Positions 33,724 to 45,850 are shown, counted from the first letter of the stretch. The stretch is DNA of 64,000 bases from Proteles cristata cristata (GCA_017311185.1 JAESUZ010003884.1:289001-353000); one strand, 5' to 3'. Notes: generated by a model not told the origin, from the letters alone. Numbers and translations are program-made.

Positions 33724-33881
33724 CAGAAAATACCGTTTCAATGGTCCCTATGGATGATTCTGCCATTCAGAGAGATAGTATCTGTGAAGTTCTGCCTTTT
33801 CTTTTCTTTTCATTCATCTGTGGTCACATTTGTCCATGTTCCCATAGCCAAATGTGTGGTGATGGCAGAGGACGAAAGGAC

Positions 33882-34010
33882 TAAGAGCTTAGGAAACTTG
33901 AACTGTACTTCTAGTTCTGCCACAGAACTTCTGAGTGACCTTGGCCAAGTCCCTTCCCCTCCCTGGGCCTCAGTTTCCCCATCTGCCCAGTGAAGAAGGG
34001 ATGGGGCCCT
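33882..34010 (+). mobile_element. MIR SINE fragment
   Basis: Forward MIR core: 'ttctagttctgccacagaac', 'gtgaccttggccaagtccc' and 'ggcctcagtttccccatctg'. Confidence 0.88.
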
Positions 34011-35111
34011 CCAAGCCCTTCTATCCATGACCCTCTAGATCACTTGATTTCCCTACAGTTAAGTCAAGTATGTTTAAGTAAGCAAGCCACCTCCTGCTTG
34101 CCTCATCCGGCCTCTTATCTTAATAAGTAATGAGTGTGCCAAGGGCTGACAATGACATATTTTGAAAATAGTTTTAATGCATAGCTGGCAGAGGACCTGT
34201 TGGGCGTTGACAAATTACACAAACAGAGATGATGAGGAGTGCATCAAATATTAACGGCCCCAGGGCCCCGATGGTAATGGAGAACTTACCTGTATCTTAC
34301 ATAAGCCTACTCATGTTCAGCTGCAGAGAACATTTCTTTGCAGCCTCTTCAGGCAAGTGCAAAGCTGGCTCTCAGCAAAATGGAGAAGAAGCCAGAGTTG
34401 GTTTTTAGAGACCCTTGACTTGGGTTTAATTTATTCCTGAAGAACATTTGAGAGTAAAGCTCTTTTAAGTGAATGCTCTTATTCCTTATATAAATGTTAT
34501 AAATTGAATTTCTGTTCCTGGATGATGATTTCTATTTTAAAAGTACAAAATTGACTATGAAGACTATTGGAAACCAATAACAAGTTATAAGCATATACAC
34601 TTGAAAACATGTACTAAGAATATACTTCTAAATATTTTAATATAAGAGCAAGAATGTTTCTTATGGAGGGTGTGTCAGTGTAAGCTTGATTGATTGCATC
34701 TTTTTAAATGTTAGTACAATAAAATGTAAGCTACTTTTCCGGTAACTATTTAAGCAGTCTGTCACTCCAAGTACTTTTGAACCGAGTTCAAAATCCAGGT
34801 GATAGTGTCCAAAATGCTCACTGCTGATTTAAAGAGGCTGGAAGTCTCCGTGGTGGATTGTTTCATCAGTACCTCTCTTCTGTATAAGTGAGATGTTGAT
34901 AGGTCTTTCTTGTGAGCAAAGTATTGTAGCCCACATAGGGTTCCTTCTCTTAATAAAAATGGGTATGCATAGTTAACTTTGAATTTTAGATGAACAAAAA
35001 TATGTTTCATTTTAAGTATGTTCCATGCAATATTTGAGACTTACTAAAAATTATTTGTTGTTTATTTGATATAAAAATTTAACCAGGCATCTTGTATATT
35101 TTTTGGCAATC
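34011..35111. other. Repeat-free block, candidate regulatory sequence
   Basis: About 1.1 kb with no recognised repeat. The region 34120-34380 combines AT-rich motif-dense sequence and a CCCCAGGGCCCCGATGG patch. No coding frame has a domain. The regulatory suggestion is inference. Confidence 0.3.
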
Positions 35112-35482
35112 TTAACCCCCAACAGTTAACGAACTTTTTTATTAAGGGCTAGCTAGTAAATACTTTAGGCTTTATGGACCATAGATAACTATTTAACTCT
35201 ATCACAGCCACAGAAAATACATAAATGAATGAGCGTGAGTATGTTCCAATGAAATTCATTGGAACTTCCAATGAAATTTTCGTTATGGACACTAAAATTT
35301 GAATTTTATATATTTTCATGTGCCATGAAATATTATTATTCTTTAAAAGAATTTTTTTCTCGATCACTAAAAATGTAAAAAACGCTGTGACCTTGTAGGC
35401 TATACAACAACAACAGCAGCAGCAGCAGCAACAACCTACTTGGCAGGCCAGATTTGGCCTTTAGGTCTAATTTGCCAAACGT
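35112..35482. mobile_element. hAT-type non-autonomous DNA transposon fossil
   Basis: Recognised from the shared mammalian element with 'aagggctagctagtaaatac', 'ttaggctttatggacc', 'gaaattttcgttatggacac', 'tttgaattttatatattttcatgtg' and the end 'ccagatttggcctttaggtctaatttgccaaac'. It encodes no transposase. A CAA/CAG trinucleotide array has expanded inside it. Family name within Charlie-like hATs is left open. Confidence 0.7.
35406..35434. repeat. (CAA)n(CAG)n trinucleotide repeat
   Basis: Pure triplet array of CAA, then CAG, then CAA units, located in the hAT fossil and so non-coding. Confidence 0.9.
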
Positions 35483-35504
35483 TAAAGATGCAGCCAGTTC
35501 AGTT

Positions 35505-35815
35505 CATCAGTATCATAGACCAGGTGGCTTAGCAATAACAGATGCTCTAAAAGCTAGACGTGTGAGACCAGGGCGCCAACATGGTTGGGTTCTGGTGAGA
35601 ACTCTCTTCCTGGTTTGCTGATGACCGTCTTCTTGTGTCTTCACAAGAGGAAAAAACAGCCCTCTTAGAAAATGAATCCTATTTAGGAGGGCTGTACCCT
35701 CATAACCTAAGTACCCCTCAAGGGCTCCACCTCCAAATAGAATCACATTGGGATTAGGGGTTCAATACATTAATGCTGGGAGGGACACACACATCCAGTC
35801 AATTGAAGCGACCAT
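35505..35815 (-). mobile_element. MaLR (MLT1-like) solitary LTR
   Basis: The reverse complement of an MLT1-type LTR is clear: 'agaccaggtggcttagcaataacag', 'gtcttcttgtgtcttcac', 'cctcaagggctccacctcc' and 'ttgggattaggggttcaatac'. No internal sequence is linked to it. Confidence 0.75.
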
Positions 35816-35834
35816 CTAAGGTTTTGAAGTCACC

Positions 35835-35990
35835 ACTGATTTCATGATAAAGTTTGCTCATCAATTTAGATCCGTCTATGTACCATAGTAGCCATCAACC
35901 ACTTGTGGTTATTGAGTGTTTGGAATGTGGCCATTCAGAATTGAGAAGTGCTGTTAAATATGTAATTCACACTAGATTTTGAGGACTTCA
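35835..35990. mobile_element. Ancient interspersed repeat, family unassigned
   Basis: The text 'gtagccatcaaccacttgtggttattgag' with 'ggaatgtggccattcagaattgagaagtgctg' recurs in mammalian genomes as an old repeat. I cannot name the family. Confidence 0.45.
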
Positions 35991-38540
35991 TATGAAAAAA
36001 CAGAATGTAAGCCAAGAAATAGAAAATATGAACAAACCAATTACTAGGAAAGGGAGTAAATCAGTAATCAAAATCTCCCAACAAAGAAAAATCCAGGACC
36101 AGATGCTTTACTGGTAAATTGTACCAAATATTTAACAAAGAACTAATATGAATCCTTCCCAAACTTCCAAAAAATAGAAGAGGAGGGGAAATTTCTGAAT
36201 TCATTCTTTCATTCAGTCTTACCATGACACCAAGGCCAAACAGGACAATAGAAGAGGAGAACATTATAAGCCAGTATCCCTAATGAACACACATACAGAA
36301 AATGCCCAACAAAGTATTAGCTCATCAAATTCAACAATACATTAAAAAGATCATACGCCACAATCAAATGAGACTTATTCCAGGGATACAAAGATGGCTC
36401 AACTTTCACAAATCAATAACTGTGATACACCACATTAACAAAATAAAGGACAGAATTACATGATCATTTCAATAGATTGACAAAATTCTACATCTGTTCA
36501 TGATACAAACGACTCAACAAACTGGGTATAGAGAGAATGTATGCCAGTGTAACAAAGAGCATCATATGTGAGAAGCCCACAGCTAAGTTCATGTTCAGTG
36601 GTCAGGAATAAGACAAAAATGCCCACTCTCACCATTTTTATTCAACATAGTGCTAGAAGTCCTAGCCAGAGCAATTAGGCAAGAAAAAGAAATAAAATGC
36701 ACCCAAATTGGAAAGGAAGAAGTAACAACGTTTCTCTATGCAGATGACGTACTATTCTACATAGAAAACTCTAAGACTCTACCAAAAAACTAGTTAGAAC
36801 TAATAATGATGTTGGTAAAGTTGTAAATCAAATATACAAAAATCTATTGTGTTTCTATACACTAAAAACTAACAGTAACAGAAAGAGAAATTAAGAAATA
36901 ATCTCTTTTATAATTGCATCAAAGAGAATAAAATATTTAGGAGTAAACTTTTCCAAGAAAGACAAAGATCTGTGTACTAAAAATTAAATGCTTTGGTGAA
37001 AAAAATTGAAGAAGACAGAAATAAATGGCAAGATATTACATGTTAATGGAGTAGAAGAATTCTCAGTGCTAAAATGTTCATACTATCCAAAGCAATATAC
37101 AGATTCAGTGCAATTCCAATCAAAATTCCAATGGCATTTTTCAGTAAAATAGAAAAAAAATAATCCCAAAATATGTATGGGACCACAAAAGACCCCCAAA
37201 AGCCAAAGTAATATTGAGAAAGAAGAACATAACTAGAGGCATCACACTTCCTGATTTCAAACTCTATTACAAAGCTATAGTAATGAAAACAGTATGATAG
37301 TGACATAAAAACAGATCTGTAGATAAACAGCAGCATAGAAAGCCCAAGAATAAACCCATCATATATGATCAATTAATTATGACAAACGAGCCAGGAATAT
37401 ATAATGAAGAGACTATCTATCTCCAATAGACGGTTTTGAAAAAACTGATAACCATAGGCAAAACAAAACAAAACTGTGCCTCTATCTTACACTGTACATA
37501 AAAATCAACTCAAAATGCATTAAAGACTTAAATTTAAGATCTGAAACCATAAAGTTATTAGAAGAAAACACAAGGGAAATGCTCCTTGGCATCTGTCTTA
37601 ACAATGAGTTCTTAGACTTGAATCTGAAAGCAAAGGAAACAAAAGCAAATATAAACAAGTGGGGGCTACATCAAACTAAAAAGCTCAGCAAAGGAAACCA
37701 CTGAGAAAATGAAAAAGCAACCTAAGTAATGGGAGAAAATACTTGCCTATCATATTTCTGATAAGGAGTTGATATCCAAAATATATAAAGAATTTGTATA
37801 ATTCAACAGTAAAATTACATAAATAATAAAATAAACAATTCAATAAAAAATACCAAGAGAAACTGAAGAGACTTTTTTTTTTCCAAAGAAGACATAAAAA
37901 TGACAAACAGGTACAAGAAAAGTTGCTCCATATCACTATAATCAGGGAAGTGCAAATCAAAACCACAATAAAATATTATCATACCCCTGTTAGAATGGCT
38001 GTGTTTGAAAAGACAAACTATAACAGGTATTGGGGAAGATGTGGAGACAAGGGAATCCTTGTACACTGTTGTTTGGAATGTAAATTGGTGCAGCTACTGT
38101 AGAAAACAGTACAGAGATTCCTCAAAAGATTAAAAATAGAACTGCGATCCAGCAATCCTGCTTCCGGGCATATATCCAAAGGAAATGAGAAAAAGATATT
38201 GAAGAGATATTTGCACTTCCATGTTCAATGCAGGATTATTCACAATAGTTAATATATGGAAACAGCCTGAAGGTCCATCGGCCGATGAACGTATAAAAAG
38301 ATATAGTATATTTTATTCGTGTGTGCATGTGTGTGTATCATATATAATATTTGAATATTATTTAGCCATGAGAAAGAAGAAAATCCTCCTATTCGTGACA
38401 ATACAGATGGACCTTGAGGCATTATGCTAAGTGAAATAAGCCAGACAGAGAAAGATCAATACTGCATAGTATTACTTACATGTGCAATGTAAATCAAAAG
38501 GCAGGCCCATAGAAACAGAAAGTAGAAAAGTGATTTTGAT

Positions 38541-38565
38541 GGGCTAGGGGCCGGGGGAAACAGGG
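38541..38565 (+). other. G-quadruplex-prone tract in LINE-1 3' UTR
   Basis: Four G-runs of three or more separated by short loops (GGG-CTA-GGGG-CC-GGGGG-AAACA-GGG) fit the standard G4 pattern on the plus, LINE-1 sense, strand. Confidence 0.75.
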
Positions 38566-38744
38566 AGAGGTTGGTAGAAGGGTACAAACTTTCAGCTATA
38601 AGATGAATAAGGGTTGAGGATCCGATGTATAACATGGTGAACATAGTTGATAACTCTGTATTTTGCAATTGAAATAAACAAAGAGAATAGAACTTAAGTG
38701 TTCTCTGTTCTTACACAAGGATAACTATATTAGGTGGTGGATAT

Positions 38745-38939
38745 AGTTTTAAAAATACTTATTTATATATTTTGAGAGAGAGCAGGGGAGGGGCAGAGAG
38801 GTAGAGAAAGAATCCCAAGCAGACTGCACACTATCAGCGCAGAGCCTGACATCGGGCTCAAACCCAGGAGCCATGAGATCATGACCTGAGCCTAAACCAA
38901 AAGTCAGATGCTCAACCAACTGAGCCATCCGGGCGCCCC
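38745..38939 (-). mobile_element. CAN-SINE in LINE-1, 14-bp target duplication
   Basis: TAGGTGGTGGATAT (38731-38744) and TAGGTGATGGATAT (38940-38953) flank a reverse copy ending 'gagccatccgggcgcccc'. It splits the LINE-1 3' UTR. Confidence 0.97.
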
Positions 38940-39149
38940 TAGGTGATGGATATGTTAATGAACTAGATGGTGGAAATTCCTTCCCAGTATATGCTTATAT
39001 CAAACTACCACAATGCACACTTTAAATATCTTACAATTCTATTTGTAAAATTAAAAATGCAAAGAACAAAAAATAAAATAAGAGTACTCCCTCAATGTAT
39101 TTTTAAAGTCATGTTAAATATACTGGAATTGAAATTTAAAAACAAAAGT

Positions 39150-39310
39150 TAGGAAAGCCTCCCATTGAGCTAAAATCTGAAAGAGAAGTAGTGTGTGAAC
39201 TAAAGGATAGAAGGGGAGAGAAGGGGGCGTTTCAAATAGAGGGGTGTGATGGTCGCATGAGAATTGAATCCTTGTGACTGGAGTAAGGGCCTGGGGCAAA
39301 GGCGGTGAGG
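39150..39310 (-). mobile_element. LINE2 internal fragment
   Basis: The text 'gaaagcctcccattgagctaaaatctgaaag', 'ggcgtttcaaatagagggg' and 'agggcctggggcaaaggcgg' resembles the reverse LINE2 segment with 'gcctctctgagga...ctgaaggatg'. Weak but ordered. Confidence 0.5.
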
Positions 39311-39379
39311 GGTGGAGTGAAACAGGTGGCTGGGACTACATCACCCAGAGCCTTTCTCTTTCAAGGTATTTGCATTTCT

Positions 39380-39600
39380 TTTTTTTTTTTTAATGTTTTA
39401 TTTATTTCTAGGAGAGAGAGAGAGAGACAGCGTGAGCAGGGGAGGGTCAGAGAGAGAGGGAGTCACAGACTGAACCAGGCTCCAGGCTCTGAGCCGGCAG
39501 TCAGCACAGAGCCCGACGCAGGGCTCGAACCCATGAACCGCGAGATCATGACCTAAGCGAAAGTCGGATGCTTAACCGACTAAGCCACCCAGGCGCCCCA
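39380..39600 (-). mobile_element. Young CAN-SINE, perfect 19-bp target duplication
   Basis: TCAAGGTATTTGCATTTCT is repeated exactly at 39361-39379 and 39601-39619. The body is near consensus for the young group ('gcccgacgcagggctcgaaccc', 'aagccacccaggcgcccc'). A perfect duplication and few changes suggest recent insertion. Confidence 0.99.
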
Positions 39601-39619
39601 TCAAGGTATTTGCATTTCT

Positions 39620-39991
39620 AAAGCCTCACTCTTTGCTGAGTGTCTTTGGTCCTTGGTGAGCTGGGGTGGAGTAAGGCTGACATATGTGTCACAGCTCAAA
39701 CCAATAAAATGCCCTGATGGCTGTCCCATGACTGAGCTGTTGGGGGATGGGGAGGCAGAGGCAATGCTTACCAGGGTACTACATCAGCATTTCCTAGAGC
39801 TCCCCGAAATCTCAACCCAGACTCTGTGTTTCGTGGAGCACCCCCAGAGGAGAGGCTTCGAGCTTGCAGCTGAGATCATCATCATCCAGAAAGGGCAATG
39901 ATATAGAATGTTGACATGGGAATAGGAAATGTGAGTTTCAGAATAGAGAATGTGAGCACTGAAAGAGACATTGCCTTCAGTTAAGTGGAAT
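39620..39991. other. Unassigned non-coding sequence
   Basis: The 82-codon frame at 39653-39901 has no recognised domain. No repeat was recognised. Confidence 0.45.
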
Positions 39992-40004
39992 ACCTACTCT
40001 AGAA

Positions 40005-40222
40005 TTTTTTTTAAACTTTATTTTTTAATGTTTATTTATTTTTGAGACAGAGAGACAGAGCGGAAGGGGGAGCATCAGAGAGAGAGGGAGACAGAATCTG
40101 AAGCAGGCTCCAGGCTCTGAGCTGTCAGCACAGAACCCGATGCTGGGCTTGAACCCACAAACAGTGAGATCATGACCTGAGCTGGAGTTGGACACTTAAC
40201 CGATGGAGCCACCCAGGCGCCC
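40005..40222 (-). mobile_element. CAN-SINE with 13-bp target duplication
   Basis: ACCTACTCTAGAA occurs at 39992-40004 and 40223-40235. The copy ends 'gagccacccaggcgcc'. Confidence 0.98.
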
Positions 40223-40235
40223 ACCTACTCTAGAA

Positions 40236-40867
40236 ATTAAATGTCTTGAAACAATGTAGGTTGTATGTGTCAGAACCAAAATCTAACACTTGAAGTTTCA
40301 GCCCAAAGGAAAGCATATGGTGGAATTCCAGGCAGTAGCTTGACCACAACAGTTTTGGCCTCTTCCTCCTCCTACACGCACACATACGCGCATATACCTT
40401 ATGATGCCCACCCTTTACTGTTAGAGATTTATATTATGCCATGATTGAGGTGGATCATTCCATGAGTGCTTTTCCTTTCTAGTGTGGTATAAAATTTGCA
40501 GAACAAATAGAACTGTGACTTACGTTTCATTATTTATGTAACTGATTTTCCATGAAATCGTTTCATGTCCTATCATATTAAATTCACCTTAGATGTACCC
40601 TCCCTCTGAGATGCTGTGACATTAGTTGTGAGGTGTGGCTGGAGAGCCACGTGTGGCACCCCAGCAGAGCAGGCAGGAAGGCATTTAAAGGAAGGGCCTT
40701 CCACTGGGTGGTCTCAGCTCTCACCTGCTAAGCAAAGTTGCCTGCTCTAGCAAAACATGGAACCAGCCTGGGCCAAGTGAAGCAAGGATGCTAAGCTATG
40801 CAATCCTTGTGTAACCTGGATGATCTGTTAAACAGGTGTGTGTCAAATAACATGATAGACACACAAG
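40236..40867. other. Unassigned non-coding sequence
   Basis: No recognised element. A palindromic E-box (CACGTG) lies near 40648, weak on its own. Confidence 0.45.
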
Positions 40868-41018
40868 GAAGAAGGGAAGGGAGGGACGGATGGATGGGAG
40901 GAGGAGGAAGGAAGGAGGGGAGGGAGGGAGGGAAGGAAGGAAGGAAGAAAGGAAGGAAGGAGGGAAAAGAGAGAGGAAGGGAGGGAAGGAATTAAGGAAG
41001 GGAGGGAGGGAGAGAGGG
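40868..41018. repeat. (GGAA)n/(GGGA)n purine-rich repeat
   Basis: About 150 bases almost entirely purine on the plus strand with GGAA, GGGA and GAAA units. The frames GREGGKEGRK/LPSFLPS are translations of this repeat. Confidence 0.95.
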
Positions 41019-41449
41019 AGCGGGGCACAGGAGCCTGTGACAGTGGCCCTTCACTCCTGCGGAAAGGCACCTCCTCTCCATCCACCCCCAGCTTGGAGGT
41101 TTGGGGATGGACCTTCACAGGGACATTCCAGTGCTACTTTGCACTTCCTTCAGTTAAGCTGAGATCTACCACCTGTAGCTTCCCCCCCCCACCCCTCGCA
41201 CCGTCATTGTGCCCTTGGGGATTTGAATTAGTTCATCCAAGGGCACTTTTCCCCAGTAGGATGGAGAGTGATGGAAAACGTTCCATCTGGAGGAATTCCT
41301 CTGTGGAGCTACTGATGGGGAACCCCATGAGCTTCTTGCCCCAGACTCTTGTCTAATTCAGGAGTGGCATGTTCTAGCTCCATCCTCATGACAGGGAGGA
41401 ACAGGGACAGGGATTTGAGAAGCTTGTGCTGTCCCTCTCTTCAGAATTC
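41019..41449. other. Unassigned non-coding sequence
   Basis: No recognised repeat or gene. Confidence 0.45.
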
Positions 41450-41955
41450 TCCTAACAGTCCTGGCTTAGGCCTGAGAAACTCTGTGTTCTGCTTGACCTT
41501 GCCCCGTTGCCAAAGCTGATTGGACTGGCTGGCCACCTGACCCAAGCGGAGCCAATCAGTCTTTCTGAAAAGCGGGATGGCATGGAACGTGCATCTGAGC
41601 CACATTGGTCTTGGAACCGAAAGGCTATATGGAGTTAGGATCACAAGTAGCCACTTCTGAGTGAAACTTGCAAAGGTCTGAGTGAGGGAGGGGTGGGGAG
41701 AAAAGAGTCTCAGAAAGGAAGAGGTTTGCAGAAAGAATGGAAGATTCTTGTGGAGAGAAGCAGAAATGAGAGGTCAAGCATTCCCCAAAATCAAGAGGCA
41801 AAAAGAAGAGCTGGCTGGTGACTTTCCAGTTGCCATAATGACCAGCTGTATGTCCTCAAATAGATTTCACAAGATTTCCCTGCATCCTTCCAATAAATTC
41901 CTCATTGCCAAAGCCAGCCTGACTGAGGATCTGTTTCTTGAAATAAATTGATCTT
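41450..41955 (+). mobile_element. Possible old LTR
   Basis: Features such as 'cacctgacccaagcggagccaatcag' and a late 'ccaataaattcctcattgcc' resemble an old mammalian LTR with its polyadenylation region. Family and boundaries are uncertain. Confidence 0.35.
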
Positions 41956-42690
41956 TCAGACTGGGTTGTAAAACTTGATATCATAGGGAAAAGATAACCC
42001 CACAGTTTACTGGAGTACTGGAGTCATTGGAAGTCTTTGGCATATGGTTTTGGGGGGGGGGAGGCTCTGGGTCCAAATTCTCTCCTCCTCTGACATGCCA
42101 TCCTGCTGTAAATTTCACCAGAAGGGAGCCATTCCTTTGAGTTACGGATTTGCCTTTCAAGGAACTTAGCTCAGTGTAACTCAAAATAACTGTAAGGAGC
42201 TACTCAGAGGTAATTAGCTTAGAGGAACTTTCAGGGGAGCCCTGCAAAAAGGAGACTCCAGATGGGCAAGCTCTGAGATACTCTGCACAACCCACCCCCT
42301 TCAGCCAGGCCACTAGACACACTTTTATCAAAATCATTCCAAAAAAAGGAATCTTCATATGTATAAGAAATCATAAACTTAGGAGTGTTGTCTCTAAAGC
42401 CCATGAGGACTTCTGACCTCCTTTTCAAGATGCCAAAGCAAGTACCACCTCTCTTCAGCAAGCAGAGTTTTCCAGATATATGTATGTATTCTAATATATA
42501 TGTATTATATATATAATATATATTTAATATATATTCTCATTTATTATTTTTTTCCTGAGTAGTTTGGTCCCCTTATTTGCGAAAGGAAGATGGCTGGTAG
42601 CCCTCTCTAAGGCTATGTGGTGCACTCAAATGCCCTTGGATGAGTAACATAAAGGAGCAAAGTGGGCCAGGTGGGAACTGGGGCAATGTG
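41956..42690. other. Unassigned sequence with G10 run and AT array
   Basis: No gene or interspersed repeat was recognised. It contains a run of ten G at 42052-42061 and an AT-rich array at about 42478-42540. Confidence 0.45.
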
Positions 42691-42948
42691 AGAGAAATGA
42701 GAAATGCTGGAAGAACTTCAAATTAGAAAGAGAGAGAGAGAGAAAGAGAGAAAGAGAGGAAGGGAGGGAAGGAGGGAGGGAGAGAGGGAGGAAGGAAGGA
42801 AGGAGGGAAAGAAGGAAGGAAGGAAGGAAGGAAGGAAGAAAGGAAGGAAGGAAGGAAGGAAGGAAGTCCAGACCAAGCTGAGGGAAGTGAGAAATGGTTG
42901 AAGAACCTCAAATTAGAGAAAGAAAGATATAGAGATAGATAGATAGAT

Positions 42949-42990
<42 letters not shown>

Positions 42991-43057
42991 GAACGGAAGG
43001 AAGGAAGGAAGGAAGGAAAGAAGGAAGGAAGGGCAGGAAATAAGGTCCAGACCAAGC
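42690..43057. repeat. Tandem duplication of about 190 bp with purine microsatellites
   Basis: Two units share the left landmark AGAACNTCAAATTAGA (42712 and 42902) and the right landmark GTCCAGACCAAGC (42866-42878 and 43045-43057). Between landmarks unit 1 holds GA/GGAA arrays and unit 2 holds GATA then GGAA arrays. The units duplicated first and their inner repeats diverged by different expansions. All frames here are repeat translations. Confidence 0.9.
42927..42990. repeat. (GATA)n microsatellite
   Basis: GATA units with a GATGATA interruption, within unit 2 of the tandem duplication. Confidence 0.95.
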
Positions 43058-45424
43058 AAACCACCTGTGAAAGACTGAATTTGTCCCTTGAGGTGCCAGT
43101 TTTAAGCTTTGTCTGAGGTTTCCTCTGGTGCTGAAAGTTTAATGCCTCTAAGTTTGTCTTTGGGCTTGAGGACAACTGAGAGGGAGCAGTGAGCCAAGAC
43201 TGGTAATTGTTATGGAGAAAGGAGAATCATTTCCGGTTCCTCCAGGGACCGGGTAATCATACAGACGGTGGGGGAGAATTCTGGGAATAGAAGTGACTTT
43301 TTCCTCCTCCTTCCCATCTTCCTTCCCATCTTCTGCCTTCAGTTCCTTTCCTACCTGCTCTGTGGGGACTCTCGTGATTTTTGTAGGCGGAGCCAACGGT
43401 TTGTGTTCAATGAGTCCTGCATCATGTGGGGGCTTTGGCAGAGGCCCAGAGAAATGGCACATGAATTACTCTATGGCGTTGTGCCAAGTGCAGTTGCGTT
43501 TGTCACTGAGGATTTCCCGTGGCCCAGCCCACGTGTCCCTGTGGTGTTCAGAGATGCTCAGTAATGAGCTGATTTTCTTGGCACGCAGGTGGACTGGAAT
43601 CGTGCGTCCCCAGATACTAGTTCTGATGGCTTTGTTAGGTCGTCCTCACTGGCTGAAGGTGGGGCACGTCTCCAAAGAATGCAGGGGCCCAGGCATCCTT
43701 TAGAGCCCACATGTAAGTACCAGGGGCTGCCGTGGCCCCGGATCCCGCTGGTGCCCGGCTCAGATTCCTTTGTACCGCTTTCTCTTGCTGAGCGTCACCA
43801 AAAATCTTGTCCTACGATGACGACATTAGAGATTTGGGTAAGACCTTGGTGTTCTACGATTTTGAAATAATGGAGAAGGTACATATATTAAGAATTCTGG
43901 GACCAGCTGGGTTGAAATTTTTCATGTACGTTGTGCCAAAAGAAGGCTTTGGGTTACGCCAGCCTGTATTCTGTCTCCTTCCTCGGTCTGTCTGTCTGTC
44001 GTCCACCAGGCCATGGATGGGCTCAAGCCTGCACGAACCAATTTCAGTTCGACCCTGATTAAAATTTCCTTCCAGCAAAGCTGAGAAACAGCTGTTTCTC
44101 AGGGAACGGCCCCCAGCACACCCCAGCCATTCTGTCAGCCCTGGAGGCCATTCCTCCAAAGCCATCTGCTGTGAGGGAGAAGGTGAAAGGTGTCAGTCGC
44201 GTAATGCTTGTAACTTAGGGGAGGCAGCGAGATTCTTTCTTTGTTTAATCCTTTTAAGTTGAGCTTATAATTGTTATGATTAGGGGACGAGCTATCATTT
44301 CCATTCCCAGCAGATGGGAAGAAGGGATTTGTCGGTCTCCTCAGTCAGAAGGGTATACTGCTCCTGATATTTGGGGCTGGGATATTTGGGAATACAAGCT
44401 TTCTTCTGTTCCCATGTGCCTTGTTGCTATGACATTACAATCGTTGCCATTTAAATTGTGGAGGGGAGAAGAGTTTCGGGTATCCATCTGAGGCCCTGAG
44501 AGAGTTTTACCAAGTGTTCAAGTTAAAGCTGGTGAAGTTGACTGAGTCGTTGCTCTGGTTATAGGAAAAAAGGGTGATTTCGGTGGATAAATGGGAGTCT
44601 GGAGGCTCTCATTACTTTAGTTTTTGACCTGCCTCTCAAGATATCTTCTTTTAGTCGATCCAGGTGGGTGGAGCTGAAAAACAAGGCTTCAAACGCTGTC
44701 TTTCATGCCATACTTTCCATCCATCTAAATTCCGGATTCATTCTCTTCCTTCTTAGTAATAACTAGTATGTGGACACTGAAGTACCACTTGTAAAACATC
44801 CATTCTCTCATTTTGAAAAAAAAAAAAAAAAAAAAGGGAGGGGTGCTAAGAGAGTTTGCCTGAGTCGGCAAGTGTTCCCTGTGAGTAGGTGGTGGAGGCA
44901 GACTGAAGCCCCCCAGCATGGTGTCCTAGCTGGCATTCACAGTCCAAATCCAAATAGAAGCTTAGGAGAAAGTTCTCAGGAATGCATCATTTTTTAAAAG
45001 GGCAAAGGTTTTAGGATCTGAAGATTTAAATAAGTAATGCACGCACACGGATGTGGGTGTGTGCACGTATATAGTGAGAGATGCAAACTCCGGAAATGGT
45101 TAACTGACTTATACTAAAATGTAAATGATATGGCATACTTTCCCTCCTACAGAAGCCTCTTTAAACACATGTTTTGAAAGATAACCAAAAGGGCAGTGTT
45201 TAGCTTGAGGGAAGGCATAGCAAATGCTATAATTTAATAATATTATATACAGTATGCATATATTGGACAGTATAATACAATTTCAGGTTACTTAGAAAGA
45301 TGACTTATCTCAGGCACAAAATGTTACCTTTCTCATAACCATCAAATTAAATGAAGGTTATATTTTAAGATAGATGCACATCTGAGAGCAAATTCTTCTT
45401 TGTTTTTATATCATGATTCGGAAA
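43058..45424. other. Unassigned non-coding sequence
   Basis: About 2.4 kb with no recognised repeat beyond an A20 run at 44816-44835. The longest frames (136 codons at 43293-43703, 103 at 43854-44165) overlap on both strands and show no domain. Confidence 0.45.
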
Positions 45425-45850
45425 TATTTCATTCTTTCATTTACTTAATAAACACAGTTTGAGCTAACTTATTACTAATCAGGGGTATTCTAGAAACTGA
45501 GGATATGAAGATCACTATTGCTTCCCAAAGAATATGACATGAAGGGTCCTAAAGGAACTTCTGAATTATTGGAATCCAGGATGGGACACACTTATTCTGG
45601 CTCAAGTGTGAACATCTGAGCTGGACTTTGGAGCATGGACTCCACTGGGTAGAGGGAGGGATGGGAATTCAAGGCAGAGGGAATAGCTTACGAGGAGTGG
45701 CATTGATTGGAATATTCCATGTTACAGAAGGTTATCAGAAGAATTTGTTACACATCCACCAAACCAACTGAGCACCTGATATATACCCAGCACATTCGCA
45801 GGCACTAGGGATACAAAAATCACTCCTATATTGGAGACCCTGCCATCCGT
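45425..45850 (-). mobile_element. LINE2 3' fragments
   Basis: Three parts in reverse orientation: 'ttcattctttcatttacttaataaac' with 'tctagaaactgaggatatg', then 'gagctggactttggagcatgg' and 'ggcagagggaatagctta', then another terminus 'actgagcacctgatatatacccagc'. Probably two old copies. Confidence 0.55.

Larger units (their letters stand above)
36000..39085 (+). mobile_element. 5'-truncated degenerate LINE-1 with a SINE insertion
   Basis: About 3 kb of LINE-1 covering the ORF2 reverse-transcriptase region to the 3' UTR. The catalytic FLYADD motif is visible at 36731-36748, but stops and frameshifts interrupt every frame, so no functional ORF2 remains. Later landmarks include 'gtgcaaatcaaaaccacaa', 'ttggggaagatgtggagac' and 'atgtccagaccttgag'-type terminal sequence near 38400. 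The 3' UTR contains a G-rich tract (38541-38565) and is interrupted by a SINE at 38745-38939. Reverse frames such as 37043-37372 are antisense to it. Confidence 0.93.

Noticed and set aside
36000..38400. Possible reverse-transcriptase gene
   Set aside because: The YADD motif is present but stops and frameshifts interrupt all frames, so it is a dead LINE-1 and not a gene.
40798..41162. Frames with GREGG/SLPS repeats
   Set aside because: Translations of the GGAA/GGGA tract.
42704..43175. 150-codon reverse frame and shorter forward frames
   Set aside because: Translations of GGAA and GATA arrays within a tandem duplication.
43293..43703. 136-codon frame
   Set aside because: No domain, overlapped by similar-length frames on both strands, no exon context.
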